Positions 18,720 through 26,785 of a stretch of DNA of 64,000 nt are shown one piece after another (position 1 is the first letter of the stretch; each line of letters starts with the position of its first letter). Source of the stretch: Lachnospiraceae bacterium (GTDB taxonomy: Bacteria > Bacillota > Clostridia > Lachnospirales > Lachnospiraceae). The translations under genes and the position numbers were made by a program. Where the stretch lies: NCBI GenBank assembly GCA_015057005.1, contig SVFF01000001.1:372001-436000 (forward strand). Direction: 5' to 3'. Below the pieces are notes generated by a model, which searched no databases, had not been told where the DNA came from, and saw only the letters and a program-made list of their open reading frames with translations.

Positions 18720-18773
18720 CTTAAGAATTATACGCATACGTACAGATATTACAATTATAACACAATTCTTAAG
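18720..18773 (-). promoter_or_regulatory. promoter flanked by 10-bp inverted repeats
   Basis: CTTAAGAATT (18720-18729) and AATTCTTAAG (18764-18773) are perfect inverted copies. Between and overlapping them, the minus strand carries TTGTAA (18749-18754), 16 bp, then TATAAT (18727-18732). This would transcribe the pglF relic, the chimera and the pglC-like gene. The repeats may be an operator; see findings for an inversion possibility. Confidence 0.5.
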
Positions 18774-18815
18774 GGAGTGCAATTCATCCATATTTTCCCA
18801 GCATTTTATGTTTTC

Positions 18816-18892
18816 TACACCCTCTCGGGTATTCCTATGCCCTACTATTTTCCTTTGGCATATTGACTTTCCACCCCTTTCGGGTGTAGATT
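18816..18892 (+). promoter_or_regulatory. promoter and paired palindromic operators of the HTH-pncB gene
   Basis: TTGACT (18863-18868), 18 bp and TAGATT (18887-18892) form a promoter whose start point would fall at or next to the ATG at 18899, so the mRNA would be almost leaderless. A palindrome CACCCCTTTCGGGTG (18872-18886) fills the spacer. A second one, TACACCCTCTCGGGTAT, lies at 18816-18832. Both contain CTACACCC, in opposite orientations about 70 bases apart. This is the layout expected for autoregulation by an XRE-type repressor. Confidence 0.6.
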
Positions 18893-18898
18893 AGTCTT

Positions 18899-20584
18899 AT
18901 GAATACGATAGCAACCTTTATTAAAGAAAAAAGAAAAGAAGCAGGACTCACCCAGGAAGAATTTGCGGCACGCTCCGGCCTGGGTCTTCGTTTTGTGCGT
19001 GAGTTGGAGCAGGGCAAGGAAACGGTCCGGATGGACAAGGTGAACCAGGCCCTGGCTGTGTTTGACATGGAGGCAGTTCCGGGGGCCCGCGGCAGCTTAC
19101 CCCGAAGCATCCCCCCAGGGGAGAAAGGGAAAAATATGGACAGACAGAATTTGACTTTATTGACAGACCTTTATGAATTGACCATGATGCAGGGTTATTT
19201 CAAGAATAAGGACCGCAATGAGACTGTAATTTTTGATGCTTTTTACCGCAACAATCCCTGCGGCGGCGGTTACGCCATCTGCGCAGGTTTAGAGCAGGTG
19301 ATCCAGTATATCAAGGAGCTGCGCTTTGATAAGGAGGATATTGATTATCTGGCTTCTCTGGGTATTTTTGATCAGGATTTCCTGGATTATCTGGCCAACT
19401 TCAAGTTCTCAGGCGATATTTACGCCATTCCGGAAGGTACTGTTATGTTCCCCAGAGAGCCTATGATCAAGGTGATCGCACCCATTATGGAGGCTCAGCT
19501 GGTGGAGACCGCTATTTTGAATATTATGAATCATCAGAGTCTGATCGCTACCAAGGCAGCCCGCGTGGTCTACGCCGCCAAGGGCGACGGTATCATGGAG
19601 TTCGGTCTGCGCCGTGCCCAGGGTCCCGACGCCGGCATTTACGGTGCCCGCGCTGCCATGATCGGCGGCTGCATCGCCACCAGTAATGTGCTGGCAGGCC
19701 AGCTTTTCGATGTGCCTGTAAAGGGTACTCATGCCCACAGCTGGATCATGAGTTTCCCCGATGAATATACTGCTTTCAAGACTTATGCAAATATTTATCC
19801 CAACGCCTGCATCCTGCTGGCAGATACTTACGACACTTTAAAATCCGGCGTCCCCAACGCTATTCGCGTGTTCACGGAGATGCGTGAGGCCGGCATCACT
19901 TTGACCAATTACGGTATCCGCTTAGACAGCGGTGACCTGGCATACCTTTCCAAGAAAGCCCGCAAGATGCTGGATGCGGCTGGTTTCCATGATGCTGTCA
20001 TCTCCGCTTCCAACGACCTGGATGAGCTTTTGATCGACAGTTTGAAGGCCCAGGGCGCTGCCATCACCTCCTGGGGAGTGGGCACCAACCTGATCACTTC
20101 CAAGGATAACCCTTCCTTCGGCGGTGTATACAAGCTGGCTGCTATCCAGGATGAAAACGGCGTTTTCATCCCCAAGATCAAGCTTTCCGAGAACTCCGAG
20201 AAGGTTACCAATCCCGGCAACAAGATGATCTACCGTATCTACGACAAGGCCACCCACAAGATCAAGGCCGATCTGATCTGTCTGGTGGGAGAGACCTACG
20301 ACGAGGCAGAGGACCTGGTGCTCTTCGATCCCAACGAGCCCTGGAAGAAGACCCGTCTGGACGGCGGTTCCTACACCATCCGACCCATTATGGAGCAGAT
20401 TTTTAAGGACGGCGAGTGTGTCTATACTTCTCCCAAGGTTATGGACATCCGTGCTTACTGCCAGAAGGAGCTGGACACTCTCTGGGATGAGACCAAGCGT
20501 TTCGTGAACCCCCACAAGGTTTATGTGGATCTGTCACAGAAGCTTTACGACACCAAGATTGAATTGCTGCATCATGTGGTGTAA
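18899..20584 (+). CDS. pncB: XRE/HipB-type HTH domain fused to nicotinate phosphoribosyltransferase
   Basis: One uninterrupted frame of 561 residues. Residues 1-66 are a y4mF/HipB-like helix-turn-helix (FIKEKRKEAGLTQEEFAARS, then FVRELEQGKETVRMDKVNQAL). A short linker follows, and from Met80 (19136) there is a complete nicotinate phosphoribosyltransferase: NLTLLTDLYELTMMQGYF, then EFGLRRAQGPD, GTHAHSWIMSFPDE and GIRLDSGDLAYLSKKARKM. The enzyme makes nicotinate mononucleotide for NAD salvage. The HTH start has no ribosome site and suits a leaderless mRNA, while Met80 has GGGGAG/AAAGGGA just upstream. So the cell may make both a long DNA-binding form and a short enzyme form. The neighbours are unrelated. 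Confidence 0.85.
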   Translation: MNTIATFIKEKRKEAGLTQEEFAARSGLGLRFVRELEQGKETVRMDKVNQALAVFDMEAVPGARGSLPRSIPPGEKGKNMDRQNLTLLTDLYELTMMQGYFKNKDRNETVIFDAFYRNNPCGGGYAICAGLEQVIQYIKELRFDKEDIDYLASLGIFDQDFLDYLANFKFSGDIYAIPEGTVMFPREPMIKVIAPIMEAQLVETAILNIMNHQSLIATKAARVVYAAKGDGIMEFGLRRAQGPDAGIYGARAAMIGGCIATSNVLAGQLFDVPVKGTHAHSWIMSFPDEYTAFKTYANIYPNACILLADTYDTLKSGVPNAIRVFTEMREAGITLTNYGIRLDSGDLAYLSKKARKMLDAAGFHDAVISASNDLDELLIDSLKAQGAAITSWGVGTNLITSKDNPSFGGVYKLAAIQDENGVFIPKIKLSENSEKVTNPGNKMIYRIYDKATHKIKADLICLVGETYDEAEDLVLFDPNEPWKKTRLDGGSYTIRPIMEQIFKDGECVYTSPKVMDIRAYCQKELDTLWDETKRFVNPHKVYVDLSQKLYDTKIELLHHVV

Positions 20585-20596
20585 TGTAATATGACA

Positions 20597-20630
20597 GGCG
20601 CCCCGCTTACGCGGGGCGCCATTGTTTTCT
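20597..20630 (+). terminator. terminator after HTH-pncB
   Basis: A perfect 10-bp stem GGCGCCCCGC-TTAC-GCGGGGCGCC (20597-20620) is followed by ATTGTTTTCT, twelve bases after the stop. Confidence 0.9.
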
Positions 20631-20678
20631 GTTCAATTCGTCGTTCTTTTTTTGCGGTTCCCTTTTATATCTCTGCTT

Positions 20679-21599
20679 CTAGTCCTGCACAATCTGCTCT
20701 TTTCTCTCCAGCAGGTCGTTGGAAAGCAGCTGTCTCTCCACTTCTTCAAAACCGATTCTTGCGATGGTGTCAGCAAAACGTTCCCCTGCAATTCCCTGTT
20801 CGCGGAACAGCAGGATCGCCTTCTCGATCACATCCAGCACTTCCTCTTCGGAGGTAAAAATCTTGGTCAAAGGCTGACCGTGAGCCACCTTTTTGCCCCA
20901 CCTGCCGCCGATGTAAACCTTGTAGCCGGGAGTGTCAGCAGTAACTGCCCGGAAAGGACACTTACCGATGCAGCGGCCGCAATTATTGCAGATATCGGTA
21001 TCTACTACCAGCTTGCCCTCTTCCACTTTGGCAGCCTTCATAGGACAGTTGGCTTCAATCTGACACTTTTTGCAGCCCCTGCACTTCTCGGGATCGTAGG
21101 CTTTGATCATCTGGCCGATGACGCCCAGGTCGTTCAGGTTGGGTTTTACGCAATTGTTGGGGCAGCCGCCTACTGCAATTTTGAATTTGTGAGGCAGCTT
21201 TACGGTATGATATCCCAGGTAAAATCTTTCATGAATCTTCTCAGAAAGGCCAAAGGTGTCGCACAGACCATACTGGCAGGTGGTACCCTTGCAGGAAACC
21301 ACGGGACGCACCAGCGGTCCGGTTCCGCCGGTCTGCAGGCCGGCCTTGGCAATATATGCACGGAAAGGCTCGATATTATCAAAATGAATACCTCTGATCT
21401 CCACACTGAGTCTGGTGGTAAACTCCACCTCCCCACAACCATAGAGCTCTGCCGCCTCGGCGAGCACTTTCGTCTGTGCCGCTGTAATCTTACCGTTCAC
21501 GGTAACTACCCGGCCATTGAACAGATCCGTTCCCTTATTGTGCAAAAAACCTAATCCTTTGACTCTTTTTATCTCGTCAGCACTGATTGTACATCCCAT
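20679..21599 (-). CDS. siroheme/4Fe-4S nitrite-sulfite reductase-like protein with ferredoxin domain
   Basis: A 306-residue soluble protein. It has the ferredoxin-like N-terminal reductase half (about residues 1-85), then siroheme/iron-sulfur cysteines in CKGTTCQYGLC and GGCPNNCVKP. An inserted two-cluster ferredoxin follows, with CRGCKKCQIEANCP and CNNCGRCIGKCP (about residues 155-210). This order resembles AsrC/DsrA-like reductases of clostridia that reduce sulfite or nitrite with electrons from ferredoxin. No AsrA/AsrB partners are present. The siroheme synthesis gene at 25071 may supply its cofactor. It stands alone between the HTH-pncB gene (convergent) and a ligase-like gene, with GGAGG nine bases before the ATG. 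Confidence 0.82.
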   Translation of the reverse strand: MGCTISADEIKRVKGLGFLHNKGTDLFNGRVVTVNGKITAAQTKVLAEAAELYGCGEVEFTTRLSVEIRGIHFDNIEPFRAYIAKAGLQTGGTGPLVRPVVSCKGTTCQYGLCDTFGLSEKIHERFYLGYHTVKLPHKFKIAVGGCPNNCVKPNLNDLGVIGQMIKAYDPEKCRGCKKCQIEANCPMKAAKVEEGKLVVDTDICNNCGRCIGKCPFRAVTADTPGYKVYIGGRWGKKVAHGQPLTKIFTSEEEVLDVIEKAILLFREQGIAGERFADTIARIGFEEVERQLLSNDLLERKEQIVQD

Positions 21600-21670
21600 A
21601 CTCTTCTTCCTCCGTAATATCGTTTTTCACCGCAAATCCAATGCTTTTCACAGAAATTCTCTGTCTTTTA

Positions 21671-23287
21671 TCATTGTATCATCTCATCCTGCCGTTTCTT
21701 TTCCTGTTGTCTACCAGCTATAATTGTTGTCAAGAAAATTATCGTAAATGCAAGATATCCATTTTTCCACATCATTTCAAGCAATCCAAATACACAACTA
21801 TTTACAAACAGCAATAACAATCCCCAGTTATACGAATTCTTAAAACGAATACCTTTCCTTAATAAGTGTATCATACTCAGCACGATATGTCCAACAAACA
21901 AAATACCAATTGGTACTCCAAAATCAAACGCTTGTTGTAAATACATATTATGTGCATGAGGCGCAACATATCCAAGCGTAATATAAATCCCATTTTCTTC
22001 CGCCAAATGACCTACCATATTCAATTGCGATAAATAATATTTAAATATATGATAACGAAGAATTGTACTGTCATCTGTCGGAGGAAGCAAGGGCTCCGGC
22101 TGCACTTCAATATGTGTTAATTCAGCAGCGCTACATAACAGCGGAAAACCATAGTTTTTTTCAATCAACGCAGTTGTTTCTTTTTCAAACAGGGTTACTC
22201 CAAACAACCTTTTCTGTATATATTCCAGTATTTCATCAAAATCAACATATTTTTCCGAATCAACAGGATCCCAGGAATGTACTTTAGCCTCAGAATATTC
22301 TACATAAAACCAAATGGGATGATGAAAAAGAGCAGGTATATACCGAACACAACCATAAACAATAGGAAACGAAGCTATTACGCAACATGCCAAACCGATA
22401 ATCATACCTGTACCTTTAAGCAATATTCTCTTATTGAATCTGAAAAGACATAATGCACCTGCCACACAAGTAACGATTCCCATGGACAAAAGTGCTGTTC
22501 TGCATCCGGTCAACATACAAAAAGACCACATTGCACCACACATGAACATTGCAAAAGAAATTAATAGCTTCTTACATTTCCCACTATATTCGAACATAAA
22601 AAAGAACAATCGAACTAAAACTGCACAGTAAACAATTGAATAAAAAAGAGCATTAATATTGGAGTTTGCATACATTCCCAAATATCTGATTACATCATAG
22701 GGGCGAAATACGAAAGCACATCCCTGTACACACAAAAATCCTACGATGATTCCATCCGCAAATGCAAAGGAAAGATTTTTGCGCTCTGTTTCTGAAAAAT
22801 CAGTAAAAGCAAAGGTACCAAAGACCAAGAGAAAATACCAAGGCCAAATAGAATCATTCCGGGACGCCCCCATTAAAACAAACAGCAAACACATATATCC
22901 CGGAAACCAAAACTTCTTAATGTTGAGAGGTTTTCCAGATAAATCCAATATTGTTCTTATAACCAGAAATCCATAGATAAAAATGTTAGCAATGGCACTA
23001 TATAATTGCACGTTATCCCACGGAAATACCATACCCATTTTCTGTAATGTGAGACATCCGGCTATACCCAGAATACCAATAAACAACCATATTAAATATG
23101 GCTTTTTCAAAAAATCCCGGATATTGTAATGGCTGAAAATCAACAGTGCAATGGCCAAACCGGTACAATTTGACCAAAAATACTGCATATTTCCTGTAAC
23201 GCTTCCTTTTCTTTGGTCGATAATACACAAAAAAGCAAAGCATATAACATATAATAAATATTTCTTATATTTCAGCAATTTTTTCAC
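21671..23287 (-). CDS. Wzy_C/O-antigen ligase-like membrane protein, copy 2
   Basis: A 538-residue paralogue of the protein at 15546, alike along its whole length, with GTG start and GGAG site. It keeps TGCRTALLSMG and PHAHNMYLQQAFDFGVPIG and the same SRNDSIWPWYF and KVHSWDPVDSEKY stretches, but is distinctly richer in A+T, and its last ~10 residues are charged. About eleven membrane segments surround one large extracellular loop. It directly follows the GT-C-like gene at 23322 and is probably cotranscribed from the promoter at 24987. Ligation or polymerisation of a cell-surface glycan is the family role; specificity is unknown. Confidence 0.8.
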   Translation of the reverse strand: MKKLLKYKKYLLYVICFAFLCIIDQRKGSVTGNMQYFWSNCTGLAIALLIFSHYNIRDFLKKPYLIWLFIGILGIAGCLTLQKMGMVFPWDNVQLYSAIANIFIYGFLVIRTILDLSGKPLNIKKFWFPGYMCLLFVLMGASRNDSIWPWYFLLVFGTFAFTDFSETERKNLSFAFADGIIVGFLCVQGCAFVFRPYDVIRYLGMYANSNINALFYSIVYCAVLVRLFFFMFEYSGKCKKLLISFAMFMCGAMWSFCMLTGCRTALLSMGIVTCVAGALCLFRFNKRILLKGTGMIIGLACCVIASFPIVYGCVRYIPALFHHPIWFYVEYSEAKVHSWDPVDSEKYVDFDEILEYIQKRLFGVTLFEKETTALIEKNYGFPLLCSAAELTHIEVQPEPLLPPTDDSTILRYHIFKYYLSQLNMVGHLAEENGIYITLGYVAPHAHNMYLQQAFDFGVPIGILFVGHIVLSMIHLLRKGIRFKNSYNWGLLLLFVNSCVFGLLEMMWKNGYLAFTIIFLTTIIAGRQQEKKRQDEMIQ

Positions 23288-23321
23288 ACCATCACTCCAT
23301 TCACATCAAAATTTTATTGCA

Positions 23322-24941
23322 TTATTTTGAGGTATCATACAAGCTGATACCTTCCATTTCACTAATGGGTTTGTCCAACCCAAACATCGCAATAATCTTT
23401 TCTTTTTCAACGTCTTCCTGCAGGATTATGAAATCAGGATATTTTTCCGGGAAAAGATCATAATATTCCAAAAGTCTTTCGTCAAAAGTCGGCGTACTTA
23501 TTGTAGAATAATTTGAGATCTCCACATCACCGAGGAGATACCATATTGTATGCCTGCTGACGCACAATACCCTGGCACCGTCTGTAATATAAGCATCCAT
23601 TAACTCTTGTACGAGATTGTACTTATAACCATCCATATAACGACAGTATATATTTTTTGCCGGCCCGCTAAGTGCTTTTTGTTTCACATAGGTCATATCC
23701 GCTTTGTAGCCTTCATTTTCACATATAAGCCAGCCTTTTGCCAACAGGAATAAAACTACCAGCGAAATGATTACTATCCCGCCACAAATTTTATCTTTTT
23801 TCGCTACACAAGCCAAGCCATATATAATGGCCGGAAGCAAAAATACACTGATCACATAGATTCCTGTATTCGTAAGGATGCTGGCAGCGAAGCATGCAGC
23901 AACAGAAGGTATTATATAGCACCACAACTCTTTGCGTTCCATTTTGCAAGACATGATAACAACCAGAAAAACATGATAAAAAAGCATTAGTGGCTCATTA
24001 AAATATCTGCCGTCTCCCAACCAAGCCAAAAGTTGCCACATCATTGAAAATAATGCCACACCGACAAAGATTCCTCTTTTAATATCTTTTTTTATTAACC
24101 GTAATATAAGATATAAGGCTGCATACACAAGCGCATAAATACAAAGACATTGGGCCAAATCCAGAACATTGCTCCCTAATTTATCAATAAAAGGAGTCTC
24201 ATGCTGGCCATCTGTAGCCATATCAGATATTCCTTTTACAAATGTATCTGCACCTAACTTACTGACAAAGAAAAAAATATAGGAAATGCCCATCGCCGCG
24301 CATGTGGAAGTATATAACAGCAAGGCAGTCTTGCGATGGTCCGGCACGCAAAAATAAATCGCTATACTATAAACAAAGAAACAGATCAAAAAGCTGGGAT
24401 ATGATAAAACTCCGATACATGTTAATATTCCCAGAATTATGAAATGTCCGGCATGTACTTTTGCAGAGAATTGAATCTGCAAAAAACATGACATAATGCT
24501 CAAAATAACCCACAATAACATGTTGGAAAACTCCGGTACAATGATCCACTTGGGCAATATCGAAAAGCATAATATACTCAGTAAAAGAGCATAATATTTT
24601 GAACAAATATGTTTTAGTCCCTTATAAACATACAAACACACACCTGCATGAATCACTATTCCCACGAATCGAAGATATATGATCATGTAGTCCGTGTTCC
24701 CGCCCGTTAAGGCCAAAAAAACTTTTATAAAGAATGCACATACGAAGCCGGAGGTTTGATGCGGCTCCCACATCGTATAAAACATCTCGTCCCGCTCAAC
24801 CATCCTGTACGCCATCGTTACTGCATATTCTTCGTCAATATTCAATCCAAAAAAAACACTCTTTACGCATGCCAAAAGCGACAATATGACAATTACAAGT
24901 ATTAATGTCCGTCGACTATATACCAAAGTTCTATTTTTCAA
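23322..24941 (-). CDS. GT-C-type glycosyltransferase-like membrane protein, TTG start
   Basis: The best start is the TTG at 24941, seven bases after GGAGG, giving 539 residues; an ATG ten codons upstream has no ribosome site. About ten to twelve hydrophobic segments follow a basic N-terminus. The first outer loop reads GLNIDEEYAVTMAYRM, with the acidic pair usual in GT39/ArnT-like GT-C enzymes. A soluble C-terminal part of about 130 residues lies outside. These enzymes use polyprenyl-phosphate sugars to modify surface polymers. It leads a two-gene unit with ligase copy 2. The substrate is unknown. Confidence 0.72.
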   Translation of the reverse strand: MKNRTLVYSRRTLILVIVILSLLACVKSVFFGLNIDEEYAVTMAYRMVERDEMFYTMWEPHQTSGFVCAFFIKVFLALTGGNTDYMIIYLRFVGIVIHAGVCLYVYKGLKHICSKYYALLLSILCFSILPKWIIVPEFSNMLLWVILSIMSCFLQIQFSAKVHAGHFIILGILTCIGVLSYPSFLICFFVYSIAIYFCVPDHRKTALLLYTSTCAAMGISYIFFFVSKLGADTFVKGISDMATDGQHETPFIDKLGSNVLDLAQCLCIYALVYAALYLILRLIKKDIKRGIFVGVALFSMMWQLLAWLGDGRYFNEPLMLFYHVFLVVIMSCKMERKELWCYIIPSVAACFAASILTNTGIYVISVFLLPAIIYGLACVAKKDKICGGIVIISLVVLFLLAKGWLICENEGYKADMTYVKQKALSGPAKNIYCRYMDGYKYNLVQELMDAYITDGARVLCVSRHTIWYLLGDVEISNYSTISTPTFDERLLEYYDLFPEKYPDFIILQEDVEKEKIIAMFGLDKPISEMEGISLYDTSK

Positions 24942-24986
24942 ATTTCCGCCTCCGCTTTCAATCACCTGCATCTCTATTCTTATTTC

Positions 24987-25015
24987 ATATTATCACAGAT
25001 TAAATCTTTTGTAAA
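24987..25015 (-). promoter_or_regulatory. promoter for the GT-C/ligase-2 unit
   Basis: On the minus strand TTTACA (25010-25015), 17 bp, TAATAT (24987-24992), with an upstream TG giving an extended -10. Confidence 0.6.
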
Positions 25016-25070
25016 ATCTGAAGAAACATTATCATTCGCATAGAATATATGTACATTCCAAATGTCAAAA

Positions 25071-25847
25071 TCACATCGCCAGGGAAAGAAGTTTCCTGAA
25101 TTCCTCCTCGGTCAGCGCCCGGTCCTCTTCCATGCAAATCTCAGAGAGCTTATAATAAAAGGCAAATCGTTTCTTCTTGTTAGGAATCATTTCTTTGATC
25201 TCCGCCCGCTTTTCCTGCAGAAAATCCAGAATTTCTTCGATATTGTCTGGAATCTGGGCTTCTATCTTCTTTTTCAGGAGCACGCCCGTGCTGGGGCTGG
25301 CGCCGTTTGTGCAGATACCCACGGACAGACTTCCTCTGGCAATCAGGGAAGGGAAAATGAAATCACAGTATTCCTGATCATCCACCACGTTTACAGGGAT
25401 TCGCCGTGCCCGGCACAGACCGGCAATCCAATGATTTTCCGCTGGGTTCTCACCTGCCACGATCACAAAATCAATTTGTTCCGTCAGATCTTGCTGCACA
25501 AATTTGCGGCGAGAGATTGTAATCTGCGATGCAATTTCTTTTGAATCTGCGCCCCTGTCCCGCTCTGCAGCCTCATTCTGCTCTGCAGCGCCACTCTGTT
25601 CCGCAGCCTCTTTTTGTGCCGGCATTGCCTCCGCTTTGATCACCGTGTTCAGCGGCGAATCGTCCGTCGTTTTCTGATTCGTCTTGCCGGCATACTCCAC
25701 CAACTTGGGGCAGACCTCCTCTGCGATCACATGCAGTCTGGGGCCGTAGGGCAGCAGACGCTCCACTTTTTCCAGAGCGTGCTTGCCGCCACCTATGACA
25801 AGAACTTCTGCGCCTTCAATATTTCTGAAAAATGGAAATAGAGCCAT
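25071..25847 (-). CDS. precorrin-2 dehydrogenase/sirohydrochlorin ferrochelatase-type protein
   Basis: A 258-residue Met8/SirC-like protein. The NAD-binding motif VLVIGGGKHALEKVERLL is at residues 15-32, the catalytic region VNVVDDQEYCDFIFPSLIARG follows, then SVGICTNGASPSTGVLLKKKIE. It oxidises precorrin-2 to sirohydrochlorin, with possible iron insertion, to make siroheme. Residues of about 55-110 are an odd low-complexity insert rich in Ala, Glu and Gln (AAEQSGAAEQNEAAERD) between the first strands of the Rossmann fold and the rest. It follows the ABC importer genes and likely shares their transcript, matching imported iron to siroheme use. Confidence 0.85.
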   Translation of the reverse strand: MALFPFFRNIEGAEVLVIGGGKHALEKVERLLPYGPRLHVIAEEVCPKLVEYAGKTNQKTTDDSPLNTVIKAEAMPAQKEAAEQSGAAEQNEAAERDRGADSKEIASQITISRRKFVQQDLTEQIDFVIVAGENPAENHWIAGLCRARRIPVNVVDDQEYCDFIFPSLIARGSLSVGICTNGASPSTGVLLKKKIEAQIPDNIEEILDFLQEKRAEIKEMIPNKKKRFAFYYKLSEICMEEDRALTEEEFRKLLSLAM

Positions 25848-25923
25848 ATTTTTCTCCTGTATCTCTTATACAATTTTGCCTTCATGCAATACTGCAATTT
25901 GCCTCTAACACAAATCGGTCACG

Positions 25924-26024
25924 CAACATGCAACACATAATGTTCAGCACATACCTGGCAACATACAACACATAGCGTTCAGCACATACCTGGCAACATA
26001 CAGCAAACCACACACAATGCTCAG
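25924..26024. repeat. 35-bp tandem repeat, about 2.9 copies
   Basis: Copies at 25924-25958 and 25959-25993 differ at only a few bases (core TTCAGCACATACCTGG), and a degraded third runs to about 26024, reaching the last codons of the ABC ATPase gene. It fills the gap between that gene and sirC. No function is evident. Confidence 0.8.
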
Positions 26025-26785
26025 TCCACTGCGTTACACACATAATGCCAGCCGCTTTCGGTCTGCACTCTCTCGATCTGCACGCCGAAAACCTCCTGCA
26101 GCCTGCCGCTCTCGTAGATTTGCTCCGGGGTACCCACAGAAACCGCACGGCCATCCTGCATCAGCACTACCATGTCCGCTGTGCGCAGGGCCTGGGACAG
26201 ATCGTGAAGAACCAGCACCACGCCTTTCCCCTCTCCTGCCAATTGTTTTGTCATATCCAACAGTTTAAGCTGTTGGGCCACATCCAGGAAGGCTGCGGGC
26301 TCGTCCAGCAAGATCATGTCCGCATTCTGGGCCAGCGCCATGGCGATGTAGACCTTTTGCTGCATGCCGCCGGACAGATGGCCCACATTTTCCTCTGCCA
26401 AATCCTCCAGCCCCGCCCAGCGCAAGGCCGCTTTGGCGATACGGATATCCTCCGCGGAATATTTTCTGGGATAATTTAAATAAGCAAACCGACCGTGAAG
26501 TACCAGACGAAGTACTGATATATCCGGCGTTTTTTTGTTTTGGGGCAGATAGGCCACTGACTTGGCCAGCTCAGCAGTCTTCATTTCTTTTATGTTTCTG
26601 TTATTTACCAAAATTTCACCTGCGGTAAAGGAATTTATGCCCACAAGTGTCTTTAGCAGGGTACTCTTGCCGCAGCCGTTGGGGCCGATCAAGGCCGTGA
26701 CTTTTCCCGGTTCCAAATTCAGTGACACCTGATGGAGGATTTCTTTGTCGCCATATCCTCCGCAGAGTTCTTTGATTGTTATCAT
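26021..26785 (-). CDS. ABC importer ATPase, Fe3+-siderophore/corrinoid (FepC/BtuD) type
   Basis: A 254-residue ATPase with Walker A GPNGCGKST (residues 33-41), Q-loop YLPQNK, signature LSGGMQQKV, Walker B MILLDEPAAFLD and H-loop VLHDLSQA. Sequence and length fit the FecCD-linked ATPases. It overlaps the permease gene as ATGA. Siderophore, haem and cobalamin importers cannot be told apart from this subunit. The last codons run into a 35-bp tandem repeat, so the C-terminus may be variable. Confidence 0.92.
   Translation of the reverse strand: MITIKELCGGYGDKEILHQVSLNLEPGKVTALIGPNGCGKSTLLKTLVGINSFTAGEILVNNRNIKEMKTAELAKSVAYLPQNKKTPDISVLRLVLHGRFAYLNYPRKYSAEDIRIAKAALRWAGLEDLAEENVGHLSGGMQQKVYIAMALAQNADMILLDEPAAFLDVAQQLKLLDMTKQLAGEGKGVVLVLHDLSQALRTADMVVLMQDGRAVSVGTPEQIYESGRLQEVFGVQIERVQTESGWHYVCNAVD

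Noticed and set aside
25882-26154. 90-codon frame overlapping the ATPase end and the 35-bp repeats
   Set aside because: Its repeated CC/VARYVL-type sequence is only the 35-bp repeat read through; no ribosome site.
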